From assembly GCA_944325495.1 (NCBI GenBank), contig CALVAD010000009.1:1-60876 (forward strand): a DNA stretch of 60,876 nt, written 5' to 3'. The stretch is from an uncultured Bacteroidales bacterium (GTDB taxonomy: Bacteria; Bacteroidota; Bacteroidia; Bacteroidales; UBA932). Under the pieces are notes generated by a model. The model worked only from the letters and a program-made list of their open reading frames with translations. It was not told the origin of the DNA and ran no database searches. A program made the translations under genes and the position numbers. Positions within the stretch are counted from its first letter, which is position 1. Every line of letters starts with the position of its first letter. This document shows positions 51,445 through 60,694 of the stretch, piece by piece.

Positions 51445-52071
51445 CTATTCCTTTTGTGATGCCTTGGACTTCACATATGCGGCGTTGAGCCCCTCGAGGA
51501 AGTCGTCGGTGATGTCGAGGGCCGAATCTCCCGTCACCAGCGGCAGGGGAAGGATGTCCCCCTGGGTGGCGAGAATCATCGCATATTTCTTGTCTGCGTT
51601 GTATTCGATCATGTAGCTGTTGATCGCGTCGGCTATCTGGTTCATCATCACGGTCTGCTCCTCGACCACTTCCTGCTGCTTCTGGGCGGCGTAGGTCTGG
51701 AACTCGTTCTGCTGCTGGGAGAGTTTCTGGCTCTGGGTCTCGGCGACGGACTGGGTCATGAGGCCCTTGTTGATCTTCTCCTGGAAGCTCCTGATGTCCT
51801 GGTCGAGCTTCGTGCCCCTGCGGTTCACTTCCTGGTTGATGCTGTTGACCTTGGTCTCCACGACGCTGCGCAGGTCATTGGCCATGTCGTATTCGTTGAG
51901 CACCCTGTCGAGATTGAAGTATACGATGGTGCTGTTCTGCGCGCCGGTCTCCGACACGGCTGCGGCTTCGGTGCCGGCCTGGGCGCCTGACTTGCCGCTG
52001 AATACGACTGCTGCGAGAGCTATCACTCCGAGGAGGGAGATCACGCTGAGGATGATGGGTAACTTTTTCAT
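51445..52071 (-). CDS. OmpH/Skp-like periplasmic chaperone
   Basis: A 208-residue protein with an N-terminal signal or anchor helix (LPIILSVISLLGVIALAAVVF) and a long coiled coil (about 65-150, VETKVNSINQEVNRRGTKL, QKLSQQQNEFQTYAAQKQQE) ending in a small beta segment, the layout of Skp/OmpH tentacle chaperones for outer-membrane proteins. The start at 52071 excludes a charged, low-likelihood 18-residue extension. Confidence 0.75.
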   Translation of the reverse strand: MKKLPIILSVISLLGVIALAAVVFSGKSGAQAGTEAAAVSETGAQNSTIVYFNLDRVLNEYDMANDLRSVVETKVNSINQEVNRRGTKLDQDIRSFQEKINKGLMTQSVAETQSQKLSQQQNEFQTYAAQKQQEVVEEQTVMMNQIADAINSYMIEYNADKKYAMILATQGDILPLPLVTGDSALDITDDFLEGLNAAYVKSKASQKE

Positions 52072-52197
52072 TTGTCTTTGTTTCTGTTGTTCTCCGGCCG
52101 CGCGCGGCCTGCATACGAAGCGCAAAATTAGTCAAAAATTTCCGAATCTGCCAACTTGCGGGACGCTGGGATGTCCGCTGCCCGGGATTGCGGCGGG

Positions 52198-52917
52198 TCA
52201 GGCTTCGAGGATGGCCTCCAGGTATCTGGAAATCGTGGTTTCGAGGCCCATGTAGAGGGCGTCGCATATCAGGGCGTGGCCTATGCTGACCTCGTCTGTC
52301 CAGGGGATGGCGGTCAGATAGTAGCTGAGGTTCTCCAGGGAGAGGTCGTGTCCGGCGTTGAGGCCGAGGCCCAGTTCGCGCACCCTCTCCGCGGTCTTCA
52401 GGTAAGGTTCCACGGCTTTCTCGCGGTTTTCCGCGTAGGCTGCGGCGTAGGCTGCGGTGTAGAGCTCCACGCGGTCGGCGCCGCAGAGAGCGGCTCCTTC
52501 GGCCATGCGCGGGTCTGGGTCGATGAAGATCGAGGTGCGTATGCCTCTGGACTTGAACGAAGCGCATACCTTGGTCAGGAATCCGCGGTTGGCGACCGTG
52601 TCCCAGCCGGCGTTCGAGGTCAAGGCGTCGGGGGCGTCCGGCACGAGGGTGACCTGGTCAGGCACGACCTCGCACACCAGCGCCGAGAAGCTGCCCGTGG
52701 GGTTGCCCTCTATGTTGAATTCCGTGGAGAGCGCCGGCCTCAGCGCGCGCACGTCGGAGTATCGGATATGTCTCTCGTCGGGCCGGGGATGTACGGTTAT
52801 GCCTTCCGCGCCGAAGCGCTCGCAGTCGAGGGCCGCCTTGAGCACGTCCGGCATGTCGCCGCCCCTGGCGTTGCGCAGCAGGGCTATCTTGTTGATGTTT
52901 ACGCTGAGTCTTGTCAT
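52198..52917 (-). CDS. pdxJ: pyridoxine 5'-phosphate synthase
   Basis: A 239-residue TIM-barrel enzyme that condenses 3-amino-2-oxopropyl phosphate with deoxyxylulose 5-phosphate in vitamin B6 synthesis. It has [18 protein letters not shown] at the N-terminus, [30 protein letters not shown] and the glycine- and His-containing [10 protein letters not shown]. Divergent from nadK with a 69-bp gap. Confidence 0.94.
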   Translation of the reverse strand: MTRLSVNINKIALLRNARGGDMPDVLKAALDCERFGAEGITVHPRPDERHIRYSDVRALRPALSTEFNIEGNPTGSFSALVCEVVPDQVTLVPDAPDALTSNAGWDTVANRGFLTKVCASFKSRGIRTSIFIDPDPRMAEGAALCGADRVELYTAAYAAAYAENREKAVEPYLKTAERVRELGLGLNAGHDLSLENLSYYLTAIPWTDEVSIGHALICDALYMGLETTISRYLEAILEA

Positions 52918-52938
52918 AGTCTCGATGTTTTTAGCTCA

Positions 52939-52946
52939 CAAAAGTA
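52939..52946 (-). promoter_or_regulatory. -7 promoter element of pdxJ
   Basis: TACTTTTG on the minus strand, perfect TAnnTTTG, 21 bp before the ATG at 52917. Confidence 0.55.
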
Positions 52947-52968
52947 CTTATTTCTTTGAGAATAGTGT

Positions 52969-52976
52969 TAACTTTG
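52969..52976 (+). promoter_or_regulatory. -7 promoter element of nadK
   Basis: TAACTTTG, perfect, 10 bp before the ATG at 52987, again predicting a leader of only a few bases. Confidence 0.55.
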
Positions 52977-52986
52977 GGGCCTTGTG

Positions 52987-53811
52987 ATGAAATTTGCGTA
53001 CTACATCAAGAAGGACGGACTCGAAGCGGACCCGCGCAAGGACGAGCTGCTGGCGCAGCTGAGAGCCGGAGGGGTCGAGGTGTACCGCGCCGGCTGCGCC
53101 TCGGACATCAGCGCCGGCACCGACGGGCTGCTGAGTCTCGGAGGAGACGGGACTTTCCTGACGGGCGCGAAGATAGCCGTGCAGGCCGACATACCGATAC
53201 TGGGGGTGAACTTCGGCAGGCTGGGCTTTCTTTCCGAAGCGAATCCGTCGGAGCTGCCGTCGGCCATACTCCGCGGAGAACTGCGTGTCGAGGAGCGAGA
53301 GCTGCTGAAGGTGTCAGCCGACGGGGACGCGGCCGGGGATCACTGGCCTTATGCCCTGAACGAGACCAGCATATCGAGGGACGGGGCGTCGATGCTCGGC
53401 ATCGACGTGGAGATAGACGGAGCTCCGCTGCCCACCTACTGGGCCGACGGGCTGCTCGTGGCCACGAGTTCCGGTTCCACCGCATATTCGCTCAGCGTGG
53501 GCGGACCCATATGTGCCCCCGACTCGAAGGTGTTCATAGTCGCGCCCATCTCTCCGCACAATCTCAACGTGCGTCCGCTGGTGGTGCCGCAGACGGCGAA
53601 GATAGCCATTTCGCTGCGCTCGCGGGAGGACATGGCCGTGTTCTCGGTCGACAACCGCAGCCGCAGGATATCCGCAGGGGCCAGAATCTCCGTGTCGGAG
53701 GCCCCGGTGCGGCTGAAACGCCTGCGCACGGGCGGCGATACATTCATCAACGCGCTGCGGACCCGGCTCCTGTGGGGGGAGGACGTCCGCAACGGAAACG
53801 AAGTCAGATAA
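52987..53811 (+). CDS. nadK: NAD kinase
   Basis: A 274-residue enzyme that phosphorylates NAD to NADP. The GGDGTFL motif near residue 55 and the NE(T/S) and TSSGSTAYSLSVGG segments, which shape the NAD and ATP sites, are present. An in-frame GTG lies just before the ATG; the ATG fits the promoter better. uppS follows after 3 bp. Confidence 0.94.
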   Translation: MKFAYYIKKDGLEADPRKDELLAQLRAGGVEVYRAGCASDISAGTDGLLSLGGDGTFLTGAKIAVQADIPILGVNFGRLGFLSEANPSELPSAILRGELRVEERELLKVSADGDAAGDHWPYALNETSISRDGASMLGIDVEIDGAPLPTYWADGLLVATSSGSTAYSLSVGGPICAPDSKVFIVAPISPHNLNVRPLVVPQTAKIAISLRSREDMAVFSVDNRSRRISAGARISVSEAPVRLKRLRTGGDTFINALRTRLLWGEDVRNGNEVR

Positions 53812-53814
53812 TCT

Positions 53815-54522
53815 ATGGACAAAGCAGAAAGACTGCCGAGGCACGTCTCCTTCATCATGGACGGCAACGGCCGCTGGGCCAGGCGGCGCGGGAAGGAGCG
53901 CATATACGGACATTACGAGGGGGTCGCCAGCGTGCGCGCCGTGATGGAGGCTTCCGTGGAATGGGGTGTGGAATATGTTTCGTTCTTCGCCTTCTCGGAG
54001 GAGAACTGGGACCGCCCTTCGGAGGAGGTGGCGGCGCTCATGGAACTCATGGGCGTCATGATGGAGAAGGAGCTGCCGACCTTCATGGACAACGACATAA
54101 GGTTTCTTGTGCTGGGCAACAGGGAAAGGCTGTCGGACTCGCTCTCGGCGACGATAGACAGGATGATGACGCAGACCGCGGGCAACGGCAGGATGACCAT
54201 GATATTGTTCCTGAGCTACAGCGGCAAATGGGACATATTCCAGGCCGCCAGGAGGATGGCACACGATTTGATTGAGAACCCCGGCCGCGAGCTCGGGCAG
54301 GGGGATTTCGACAGCTACCTGGTGACCGCCGGCATCCCCGACCCGGACCTGCTGATACGCACATCGGGAGAGAAGCGCATAAGCAACTACATGCTGTGGC
54401 AGTCGGCCTATACCGAATTTGTCTTTACCGACACGCTGTGGCCCGATTTCCGTCGGGAGCAGTACCGGGCGGCTCTGGAGGAGTACGCCTCGCGGGACAG
54501 GCGCTTCGGAAAAGTCAAATAA
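53815..54522 (+). CDS. uppS: undecaprenyl diphosphate synthase
   Basis: A 235-residue cis-prenyltransferase that makes the C55 lipid carrier for cell-wall and surface-glycan synthesis. It shows the catalytic Asp in FIMDGNGRWARRRG, FFAFSEENW, and the terminal IRTSGEKRISNYMLWQ motif with conserved Arg and Glu. Followed after 31 bp by bamA, which has its own promoter in the gap. Confidence 0.94.
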   Translation: MDKAERLPRHVSFIMDGNGRWARRRGKERIYGHYEGVASVRAVMEASVEWGVEYVSFFAFSEENWDRPSEEVAALMELMGVMMEKELPTFMDNDIRFLVLGNRERLSDSLSATIDRMMTQTAGNGRMTMILFLSYSGKWDIFQAARRMAHDLIENPGRELGQGDFDSYLVTAGIPDPDLLIRTSGEKRISNYMLWQSAYTEFVFTDTLWPDFRREQYRAALEEYASRDRRFGKVK

Positions 54523-54526
54523 TTAG

Positions 54527-54534
54527 TATATTTG
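54527..54534 (+). promoter_or_regulatory. -7 promoter element of bamA
   Basis: A perfect TATATTTG, 19 bp before the ATG at 54554. Confidence 0.6.
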
Positions 54535-54553
54535 CAAACCTTTGGTAAAGAAG

Positions 54554-57130
54554 ATGAAGATCGGACGGTTATTTGCCACTCTGGCGCTTGTTCTTGCGCC
54601 GCTTGCTCTTGCGGCACAGGAAGGCGGAGTCGAAGTGGACTACTCTCATCCTGTCAAATATAAGGTAGGGGGCATCAAGGTGGAAGGGAACACCTTCTAT
54701 TCCGACCAGCAGATCATCTCCCTCACCGGAATACAGCCCGGAATGGAAGTGACCGTGCCCGGCGAGGCCCTGTCCAATGTAGTCGAGAGGCTTTGGCTCC
54801 AGAGATACTTCGAGGATGTGTCGCTGACCGTCGACAGCCTCAACGTGGCCGGAGATTCCGCATGGTTCAGCATAAGGATCAAGGAGCGCCCCAGGGTTTC
54901 GCGCTGGAGCTTCACCGGAGTCACTTCGGGCGAGAGGAAGGACATACAGGAGCGGGTCAACCTGCGTCCGGGCCGCGAATTCTCCGAGTATGTGGAGAAG
55001 ACGACCTCCGATATCATCAGGAGATATTTCGCCGAGAAGGGCTTCCTGCTCTGCGAGGTGACCGCCGAGACGGTCAAGGATTCGATCATACGCAACGCCA
55101 TACGCGTGAACTTCAACATCGACAAGGGCCAGAAGATAAAGATAAAGGACATCAACTTCATCGGCAACGACAATGTCAAGGACTTCAAGCTCGCCCGCTC
55201 GATGAAGAAGACCAAGTCCAACAAGATCTACAACTTCTTCAGCAGCAAGAAATTCAACGAGGAGGAGTATTTCAACGACAAGAAGAACGTGATCAGCGCG
55301 TTCAACGAGGAGGGCTTCCGCGACGCGCGCCTCGTGCGTGACTCCATATATTATGTCGAGCCGAACAGGCTGGGAATAGACCTCGTGTTCGACGAGGGCG
55401 ACCGCTACTATTTCGGCGACATCAACTGGACGGGCAACTCGGTATATTCCTCCGACGCCCTCAACTCCGTTCTCGCGATCGGCAAGGGCGACATCTACGA
55501 CGTCGTCACCATGGAGCACAGGCTCTACGGCGGGGGCAAGCAGACCGACTACGACATCACGAAGCTGTACCGCGACAACGGCTACCTCTTCTTCAACGTC
55601 ACCCCCGTGGAGACCAATATCCAGAACGACACCGTGGACGTGGAGCTCCGTATCTCCGAGGGCAAGCAGGCCACGCTCAACAACATCATAATCAACGGCA
55701 ACGACCTGACCAACGAGAGGGTGGTGCGCCGCCAGCTGTTCACCCGCCCGGGCTATCTGTTCAGCCAGACGGACTTCGAGCGCTCCATCAGGGAGATCGC
55801 GTCGCTAGGCCAGTTCGACCCCGAGGCCATCATGAGCGAGGGCGGATATTCCATAATCCCCAACCAGCTCGACAACACGGTGGACATAATCTACAACGTG
55901 ACCGAAAAGCCTTCCTCCCAGCTTGAAGTGTCGGGAGGATGGGGAGGCAACACCTTCGTGGCGACGGTCGGAGTCAGCTTCAACAACTTCTCAACCCGCC
56001 GGATGTTCGACAAGGGGGCATGGAGGCCCGTGCCTCTGGGAGACGCCCAGAACCTCGCTTTCCGCTTCCAGACCAACGGAACATATTATACCGCGCTCAC
56101 GGCGAGCTTCACCGAGCCCTGGCTGTTCGGCAAGAAGCCTACTTCGCTGAATCTCGGCGCCTACTACACGAGGCAGACGAACTCCTATCTCGCCATCAAC
56201 CTGCTCAGGAACGACAGGCAGATGGAGGTGTTCGGCTTTTCCGCCTCGATAGGTACGCGGCTCAAGTGGCCCGACAACTATTTCGTGCTCTACAACGGAC
56301 TCAGCTGGCAGACCTACAAGCTGACCAACTGGTATTCGGGCTACTTCATCTTCGACGACGGAATAGCGCACAACCTCAGCTACTCGTTCAATCTCGTGCG
56401 CAACTCCACCGACCAGCAGATCTACCCGCGCCAGGGTTCCGAGTTCTCGTTCCTGCTCCAGCTTACGCCTCCGTTCTCGCTTCTGCGCAAGTACGACTAC
56501 GACGCCGACGGCAACAAGGTGGCGGTCGGAAGCTACAAGGATGTGAATTACGACAACTGGTCGGCGCGTGACCGCTACAAGTGGATAGAATATCATAAGT
56601 GGAAGCTTTCCGGAGCCGTCTACACCCGTCTGGCCGGTGACCTCGTGCTCATGACGCGCGCCCAGTTCGGATATCTCGGCTACTATAACCGCAATTGGGG
56701 ATACTCGCCTTTCGAGGGCTTCCTTGTCGGAGGTGACGGAATGTCGGGCTACAGCACCTACGGTTCCGAGGTGATAGCGCTGCGAGGCTACGAGAACTAT
56801 TCGCTGACGCCCTACGAGCCTTCGGCCTACAACTCCAACGGCTACGCCTATGCCGGAAACGTCTATGACAAGTTCACCGTCGAGCTCCGCTATCCGGTGG
56901 TTCTCCAGCCTTCGTCGACCATCTACGTGCTTGCCTTCCTCGAAGGAGGAAACTGCTGGTCGGACATCAGGGATTTCAATCCTTTCCAGATCAAACGCAG
57001 CGCCGGAGTCGGTGTGCGCATCTTCCTACCGATGATTGGTCTGCTGGGAGTGGACTGGGGCTACGGCTTCGACACCGCCGACCCGAGCCGGAGGAGCCAG
57101 TTCCACTTCGTCATAGGACAGCAGTTCTAG
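54554..57130 (+). CDS. bamA: outer-membrane protein assembly factor BamA
   Basis: A protein of 858 residues from this start. Signal peptide ends near ALAAQ. Five POTRA-type repeats span about 30-420 (for example VGGIKVEGNTFYSDQQI, IKDINFIGNDNVKDF, FGDINWTGNSVYSSD, LNNIIINGNDLTNERV). A 16-stranded barrel runs from about 450 to the end with the conserved arginine motif in VIALRGYENYS and a C-terminal Phe (HFVIGQQF), the usual outer-membrane signature. It inserts barrel proteins. Next to an OmpH chaperone gene, the usual arrangement. Confidence 0.94.
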   Translation: MKIGRLFATLALVLAPLALAAQEGGVEVDYSHPVKYKVGGIKVEGNTFYSDQQIISLTGIQPGMEVTVPGEALSNVVERLWLQRYFEDVSLTVDSLNVAGDSAWFSIRIKERPRVSRWSFTGVTSGERKDIQERVNLRPGREFSEYVEKTTSDIIRRYFAEKGFLLCEVTAETVKDSIIRNAIRVNFNIDKGQKIKIKDINFIGNDNVKDFKLARSMKKTKSNKIYNFFSSKKFNEEEYFNDKKNVISAFNEEGFRDARLVRDSIYYVEPNRLGIDLVFDEGDRYYFGDINWTGNSVYSSDALNSVLAIGKGDIYDVVTMEHRLYGGGKQTDYDITKLYRDNGYLFFNVTPVETNIQNDTVDVELRISEGKQATLNNIIINGNDLTNERVVRRQLFTRPGYLFSQTDFERSIREIASLGQFDPEAIMSEGGYSIIPNQLDNTVDIIYNVTEKPSSQLEVSGGWGGNTFVATVGVSFNNFSTRRMFDKGAWRPVPLGDAQNLAFRFQTNGTYYTALTASFTEPWLFGKKPTSLNLGAYYTRQTNSYLAINLLRNDRQMEVFGFSASIGTRLKWPDNYFVLYNGLSWQTYKLTNWYSGYFIFDDGIAHNLSYSFNLVRNSTDQQIYPRQGSEFSFLLQLTPPFSLLRKYDYDADGNKVAVGSYKDVNYDNWSARDRYKWIEYHKWKLSGAVYTRLAGDLVLMTRAQFGYLGYYNRNWGYSPFEGFLVGGDGMSGYSTYGSEVIALRGYENYSLTPYEPSAYNSNGYAYAGNVYDKFTVELRYPVVLQPSSTIYVLAFLEGGNCWSDIRDFNPFQIKRSAGVGVRIFLPMIGLLGVDWGYGFDTADPSRRSQFHFVIGQQF

Positions 57131-57209
57131 TCTGACGCCAGCAGCTGGCCATATTTGAAAAAATGTTAACTTTACAGAAGTTTTGATGACAAATTAAAAA
57201 TCGAATGAT

Positions 57210-57785
57210 ATGAAAAAGATTGTTATCACCGCCGTAATGGCATTTCTTGGAGTGGCGGCTTTCGCACAGCCCAAGTTCGCCCATGTGAATTATGCGGAGC
57301 TCGTGCAGCTCTGCCCCGAGGCAGATTCGGCCCGCACCACCATGACAGCCTCAAGCAACGAGGCCCAGGCCACATATCAGGCCATGGTCGAGGAGTTCAA
57401 CGCCAAGTATGAGGAATATCAGAGCAAGGCCGGCACCTGGACCACCTCGATACGCCAGACCAAGGAGCAGGAGCTTACGGACATACAGCAGAGAATCCAG
57501 CAGTTCAGCCAGAACGTGGACGTGGAGCTCCAGCAGCAACAGCAGCAGCTCATGGCCCCGATTTATGAGAAGGCTCTCAACGCGGTGAAGGACCTCGCCA
57601 AGGCCGGCGGCTACATCTATGTCTTCGATGTGAACTCCCTGCTCTACTATGACGCGGCGCAGAGCACCGATCTCACACCCGAGGCCCGCAAGGTCCTCAA
57701 CATCCCCGAAGGCCGCACTCTCGAGTCGCTTCAGGCGGAACTTCAGGCCCAGGCGCAGCAGACCCAGGCCGCGACGGCACAGTAG
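57210..57785 (+). CDS. OmpH/Skp-like periplasmic chaperone
   Basis: A 191-residue protein: signal peptide MKKIVITAVMAFLGVAAFAQ, then a small beta core interrupted by a long coiled coil (about 40-115, rich in Gln and Glu, with ELQQQQQQLMAP) and a C-terminal YIYVFDVNSLLYYD strand. It ends in a Gln/Ala-rich tail. The position right after bamA supports a role in escorting outer-membrane proteins to the BAM complex. Confidence 0.85.
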   Translation: MKKIVITAVMAFLGVAAFAQPKFAHVNYAELVQLCPEADSARTTMTASSNEAQATYQAMVEEFNAKYEEYQSKAGTWTTSIRQTKEQELTDIQQRIQQFSQNVDVELQQQQQQLMAPIYEKALNAVKDLAKAGGYIYVFDVNSLLYYDAAQSTDLTPEARKVLNIPEGRTLESLQAELQAQAQQTQAATAQ

Positions 57786-57806
57786 CAGCGTGACAGGAAA
57801 AATACC

Positions 57807-59645
57807 ATGCAACATAAAATCATTGACGCGAAGGATGTCGTGATTAGATTTGCAGGAGATTCGGGCGACGGAATGCAGTTGACCGGATCTCTTTTTGCAG
57901 ATATGTCCGCCGTCAGCGGCAACGAACTGTCCACCTTCCCCGACTACCCGGCCGAAATCCGCGCCCCTCACGGGACGGTTTCGGGCGTCTCGGGCTTCCA
58001 GGTCCACATCGGGTCCGAAGACGTGTCCACACCGGGAGACTACTGCGACCTGCTGGTAGCCATGAACCCTGCGGCTCTCAAGGCCAATGCCAGATGGTGC
58101 AAGCGCCATGCGATGATACTCTGCGACATCGACGCATTCGACGCGTCCGGGCTGGAGAAAGCGGGATTCGCTACTGACAATCCTTTCGCAGAACTCGGGG
58201 TCGAGGACAGGATGATAATCCCGGCTCCAATCACGACCCTGACCCTCGAGAGCCTGAAGAACAGCGGCCTCGACCGCAAGTCCGCGCTCAAGTGCAAGAA
58301 CATGTTCATTCTGGGCATGGCCTGCTTCATATACAACCGCCGTCTGGACTATGTATACGGCTATATCGGGAGGCGGTTCGAGAAGAAGCATCCGGAGTTC
58401 ATCGAACCCAACAAGAAGGTTGTGCGCGACGGCTTCAACTATGCGGCCAACATGCAGCTCATCCCCAATACCTACATAGTCGAGCCTGCGAAGAATCTCA
58501 AGAAAGGCACCTACCGCAACATCAACGGCAACCAGGCGCTGGCCTGGGGCCTGCTTGCGGCGGCCGAGAAGTCCGGCCTGCAATTGTTCTGCGGCTCGTA
58601 TCCAATAACCCCGGCCTCCGGAATACTCGAGGAACTGGCGATACACAAGAGCCTCGGGGCGAAGACCCTTCAGGCCGAGGACGAGATAGCCGGCATCTGC
58701 ACTGCCATAGGGGCGGCCTTCGCCGGAAGTCTCGCCGTGACATCCACCTCCGGCCCCGGCCTGTCGCTCAAGACCGAGGCGATGGGGCTCGCGGTGATGG
58801 CGGAGCTGCCTCTGGTGATAATAGACGTGCAGCGCGGCGGCCCTTCCACCGGCCTGCCTACGAAGACCGAGCAGTCCGACCTCAACCAGGCCCTCTACGG
58901 GCGCAACGGCGAATGCCCGATGCCCGTTGTCGCCGCGCATTCGCCCGCACATTGCTTCGATGCGGCCTTCACTGCGGCCAGAATCGCACTGGAACACATG
59001 ACTCCGGTGATCCTGCTGTCCGAGGGCTTCCTCGGCAACGGCTCCGAGCCTTGGCACATACCTTCGATGAAGGATTATCCCGAGATAAAACCGCCTTTCG
59101 TGCAGGGGCTGCTGAAGCCCGGGGAGAAGTTCCATCCTTTCCAGCGCGACCCGGAGACTCTCGTGCGCCGCTGGGCGCTGCCCGGCCAGAAGGGCTTCGA
59201 GCACCGCGTCGGCGGTCTTGAGAAGACTCACGAGGGAGTGCTCTCGAACGATCCGCTGAACCATGAGACCATGGTGAGGGAGCGGGCGGAGAAGGTCGCC
59301 CGCATCGCGCGGGACATCCCCGAGCTCAAGGTCTCCGGCCCTCAGGACGGCAAGCTGCTCGTCGTGGGCTGGGGAGGCACCTACGGCCATCTGCATGCGG
59401 CCGTCCACGAACTCGGCGACAATGTGTCCTATGCGCATTTCGATTTCATCAACCCTCTGCCCTCCAATACCGGGAAGGTGCTGGAGTCGTTCGGGAAGAT
59501 ACTCGTGTGCGAACTGAACAGCGGCCAGTTCGCGGATTACCTGAGGACCTTGTTCCCTCATTGCGAAATAATCAAGTACAACAAGATACAGGGTCAGCCC
59601 TTCCTCGTGGGCGAGCTTGTGGAAGCTATAAGAAAGGAGATGTGA
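57807..59645 (+). CDS. korA: 2-oxoacid:ferredoxin oxidoreductase subunit alpha (KorA type)
   Basis: A 612-residue subunit. The N-terminal gamma-like domain (about 1-190, VVIRFAGDSGDGMQLTGSLF) is fused to the pyrimidine-binding alpha domain (GNQALAWGLLAAAEKSGLQ, GSYPITPASGILEELA, QAEDEIAGICTAIGAAFAG, TSTSGPGLSLKTE). With KorB it interconverts 2-oxoglutarate and succinyl-CoA plus CO2 using ferredoxin. The substrate is inferred from the two-subunit layout without an extra iron-sulfur subunit. Confidence 0.9.
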   Translation: MQHKIIDAKDVVIRFAGDSGDGMQLTGSLFADMSAVSGNELSTFPDYPAEIRAPHGTVSGVSGFQVHIGSEDVSTPGDYCDLLVAMNPAALKANARWCKRHAMILCDIDAFDASGLEKAGFATDNPFAELGVEDRMIIPAPITTLTLESLKNSGLDRKSALKCKNMFILGMACFIYNRRLDYVYGYIGRRFEKKHPEFIEPNKKVVRDGFNYAANMQLIPNTYIVEPAKNLKKGTYRNINGNQALAWGLLAAAEKSGLQLFCGSYPITPASGILEELAIHKSLGAKTLQAEDEIAGICTAIGAAFAGSLAVTSTSGPGLSLKTEAMGLAVMAELPLVIIDVQRGGPSTGLPTKTEQSDLNQALYGRNGECPMPVVAAHSPAHCFDAAFTAARIALEHMTPVILLSEGFLGNGSEPWHIPSMKDYPEIKPPFVQGLLKPGEKFHPFQRDPETLVRRWALPGQKGFEHRVGGLEKTHEGVLSNDPLNHETMVRERAEKVARIARDIPELKVSGPQDGKLLVVGWGGTYGHLHAAVHELGDNVSYAHFDFINPLPSNTGKVLESFGKILVCELNSGQFADYLRTLFPHCEIIKYNKIQGQPFLVGELVEAIRKEM

Positions 59646-59646
59646 G

Positions 59647-60666
59647 ATGGCAACTTTGACTTTCAAGGATTTCAAGAGCGACCAGGAGGTGCGCTGGTGT
59701 CCGGGCTGCGGCGACAGGGCCGTGCTCTCGGCTCTTCAGAGGGCCCTGCCCAAGGTCAGCCAGGCCCTGAACTATGACAAGGAGCGCTATGTGGTCGTAT
59801 CCGGCATAGGCTGCTCGTCGAGGCTGCCCTACTATATGAACACCTACGGCTTTCACAGCATCCACGGCCGCGCCACGGCCGTCTCCACGGGCATCAAGGT
59901 GGCCAATCCCTGGCTCACCGTATGGCAGGCCTGCGGCGACGGCGATGCGCTCGCGATAGGCGGCAACCATTTCATCCACGCGATACGCAGGAACATCGAC
60001 ATCAACATCATACTCTTCAACAACCAGATCTACGGACTCACAAAGGGGCAGTATTCGCCGACATCGAAGTTCGGCGCGATAACCAAGACCTCGCCCTACG
60101 GCACGGTGGAGCATCCTTTCAACCCGGGCGCGCTGGTGCTCGGCGCCAAGGGCACGTTCTTCGCCCGCTCTCTGGACGTGGAGCTGGCTCTCAACGAGGA
60201 GATCATGACGGCGGCCGCCCTGCATGACGGCTGCTCGGTCATGGAGATGCTCACGAACTGCATAATCTTCAACGACGGGGCGCACAGGGACCTTTCCGAC
60301 CCGGCGGTGAAGGCTGACCACACGATAGTGCTGCGCCAGGGCGAGAGGATGATATTCGGAAAGGACCATGACAGGGGGCTGATCTACGATGGCCGGAAGA
60401 TGCGCGTCGTGCACATAGGCGAGGGCGGCTTCACCGAGGACGACATCCTCGTCCATGACGCCCACAGCGACAATATCGGCATTCACATGGCCCTCGCGGA
60501 CATGAAAGGCCCCGATTTCCCCGTGGCTCTCGGAGTGATACGCGACGTCAGGGACATAACCTACGACGACGGCGTGCGAGACCAGGTCAAGGAAGTCATG
60601 TCCAGGTCCCGTATCCACTGCGTGGACGACCTGCTGCGCAGCGGCACGACCTGGGAAGTGGAATAG
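59647..60666 (+). CDS. korB: 2-oxoacid:ferredoxin oxidoreductase subunit beta (KorB type)
   Basis: A 339-residue thiamine-diphosphate subunit, 1 bp after korA. The iron-sulfur and cofactor motifs are seen: WCPGCGDRAVLSAL, SGIGCSSRLPYY, the TPP signature GDGDALAIGGNHFIHA and NNQIYGLTKGQYSPTS. It partners KorA in oxidative decarboxylation of a 2-oxoacid. Confidence 0.9.
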   Translation: MATLTFKDFKSDQEVRWCPGCGDRAVLSALQRALPKVSQALNYDKERYVVVSGIGCSSRLPYYMNTYGFHSIHGRATAVSTGIKVANPWLTVWQACGDGDALAIGGNHFIHAIRRNIDINIILFNNQIYGLTKGQYSPTSKFGAITKTSPYGTVEHPFNPGALVLGAKGTFFARSLDVELALNEEIMTAAALHDGCSVMEMLTNCIIFNDGAHRDLSDPAVKADHTIVLRQGERMIFGKDHDRGLIYDGRKMRVVHIGEGGFTEDDILVHDAHSDNIGIHMALADMKGPDFPVALGVIRDVRDITYDDGVRDQVKEVMSRSRIHCVDDLLRSGTTWEVE

Positions 60667-60694
60667 AAGAAAGCATTAAAGCTTACACATAATT

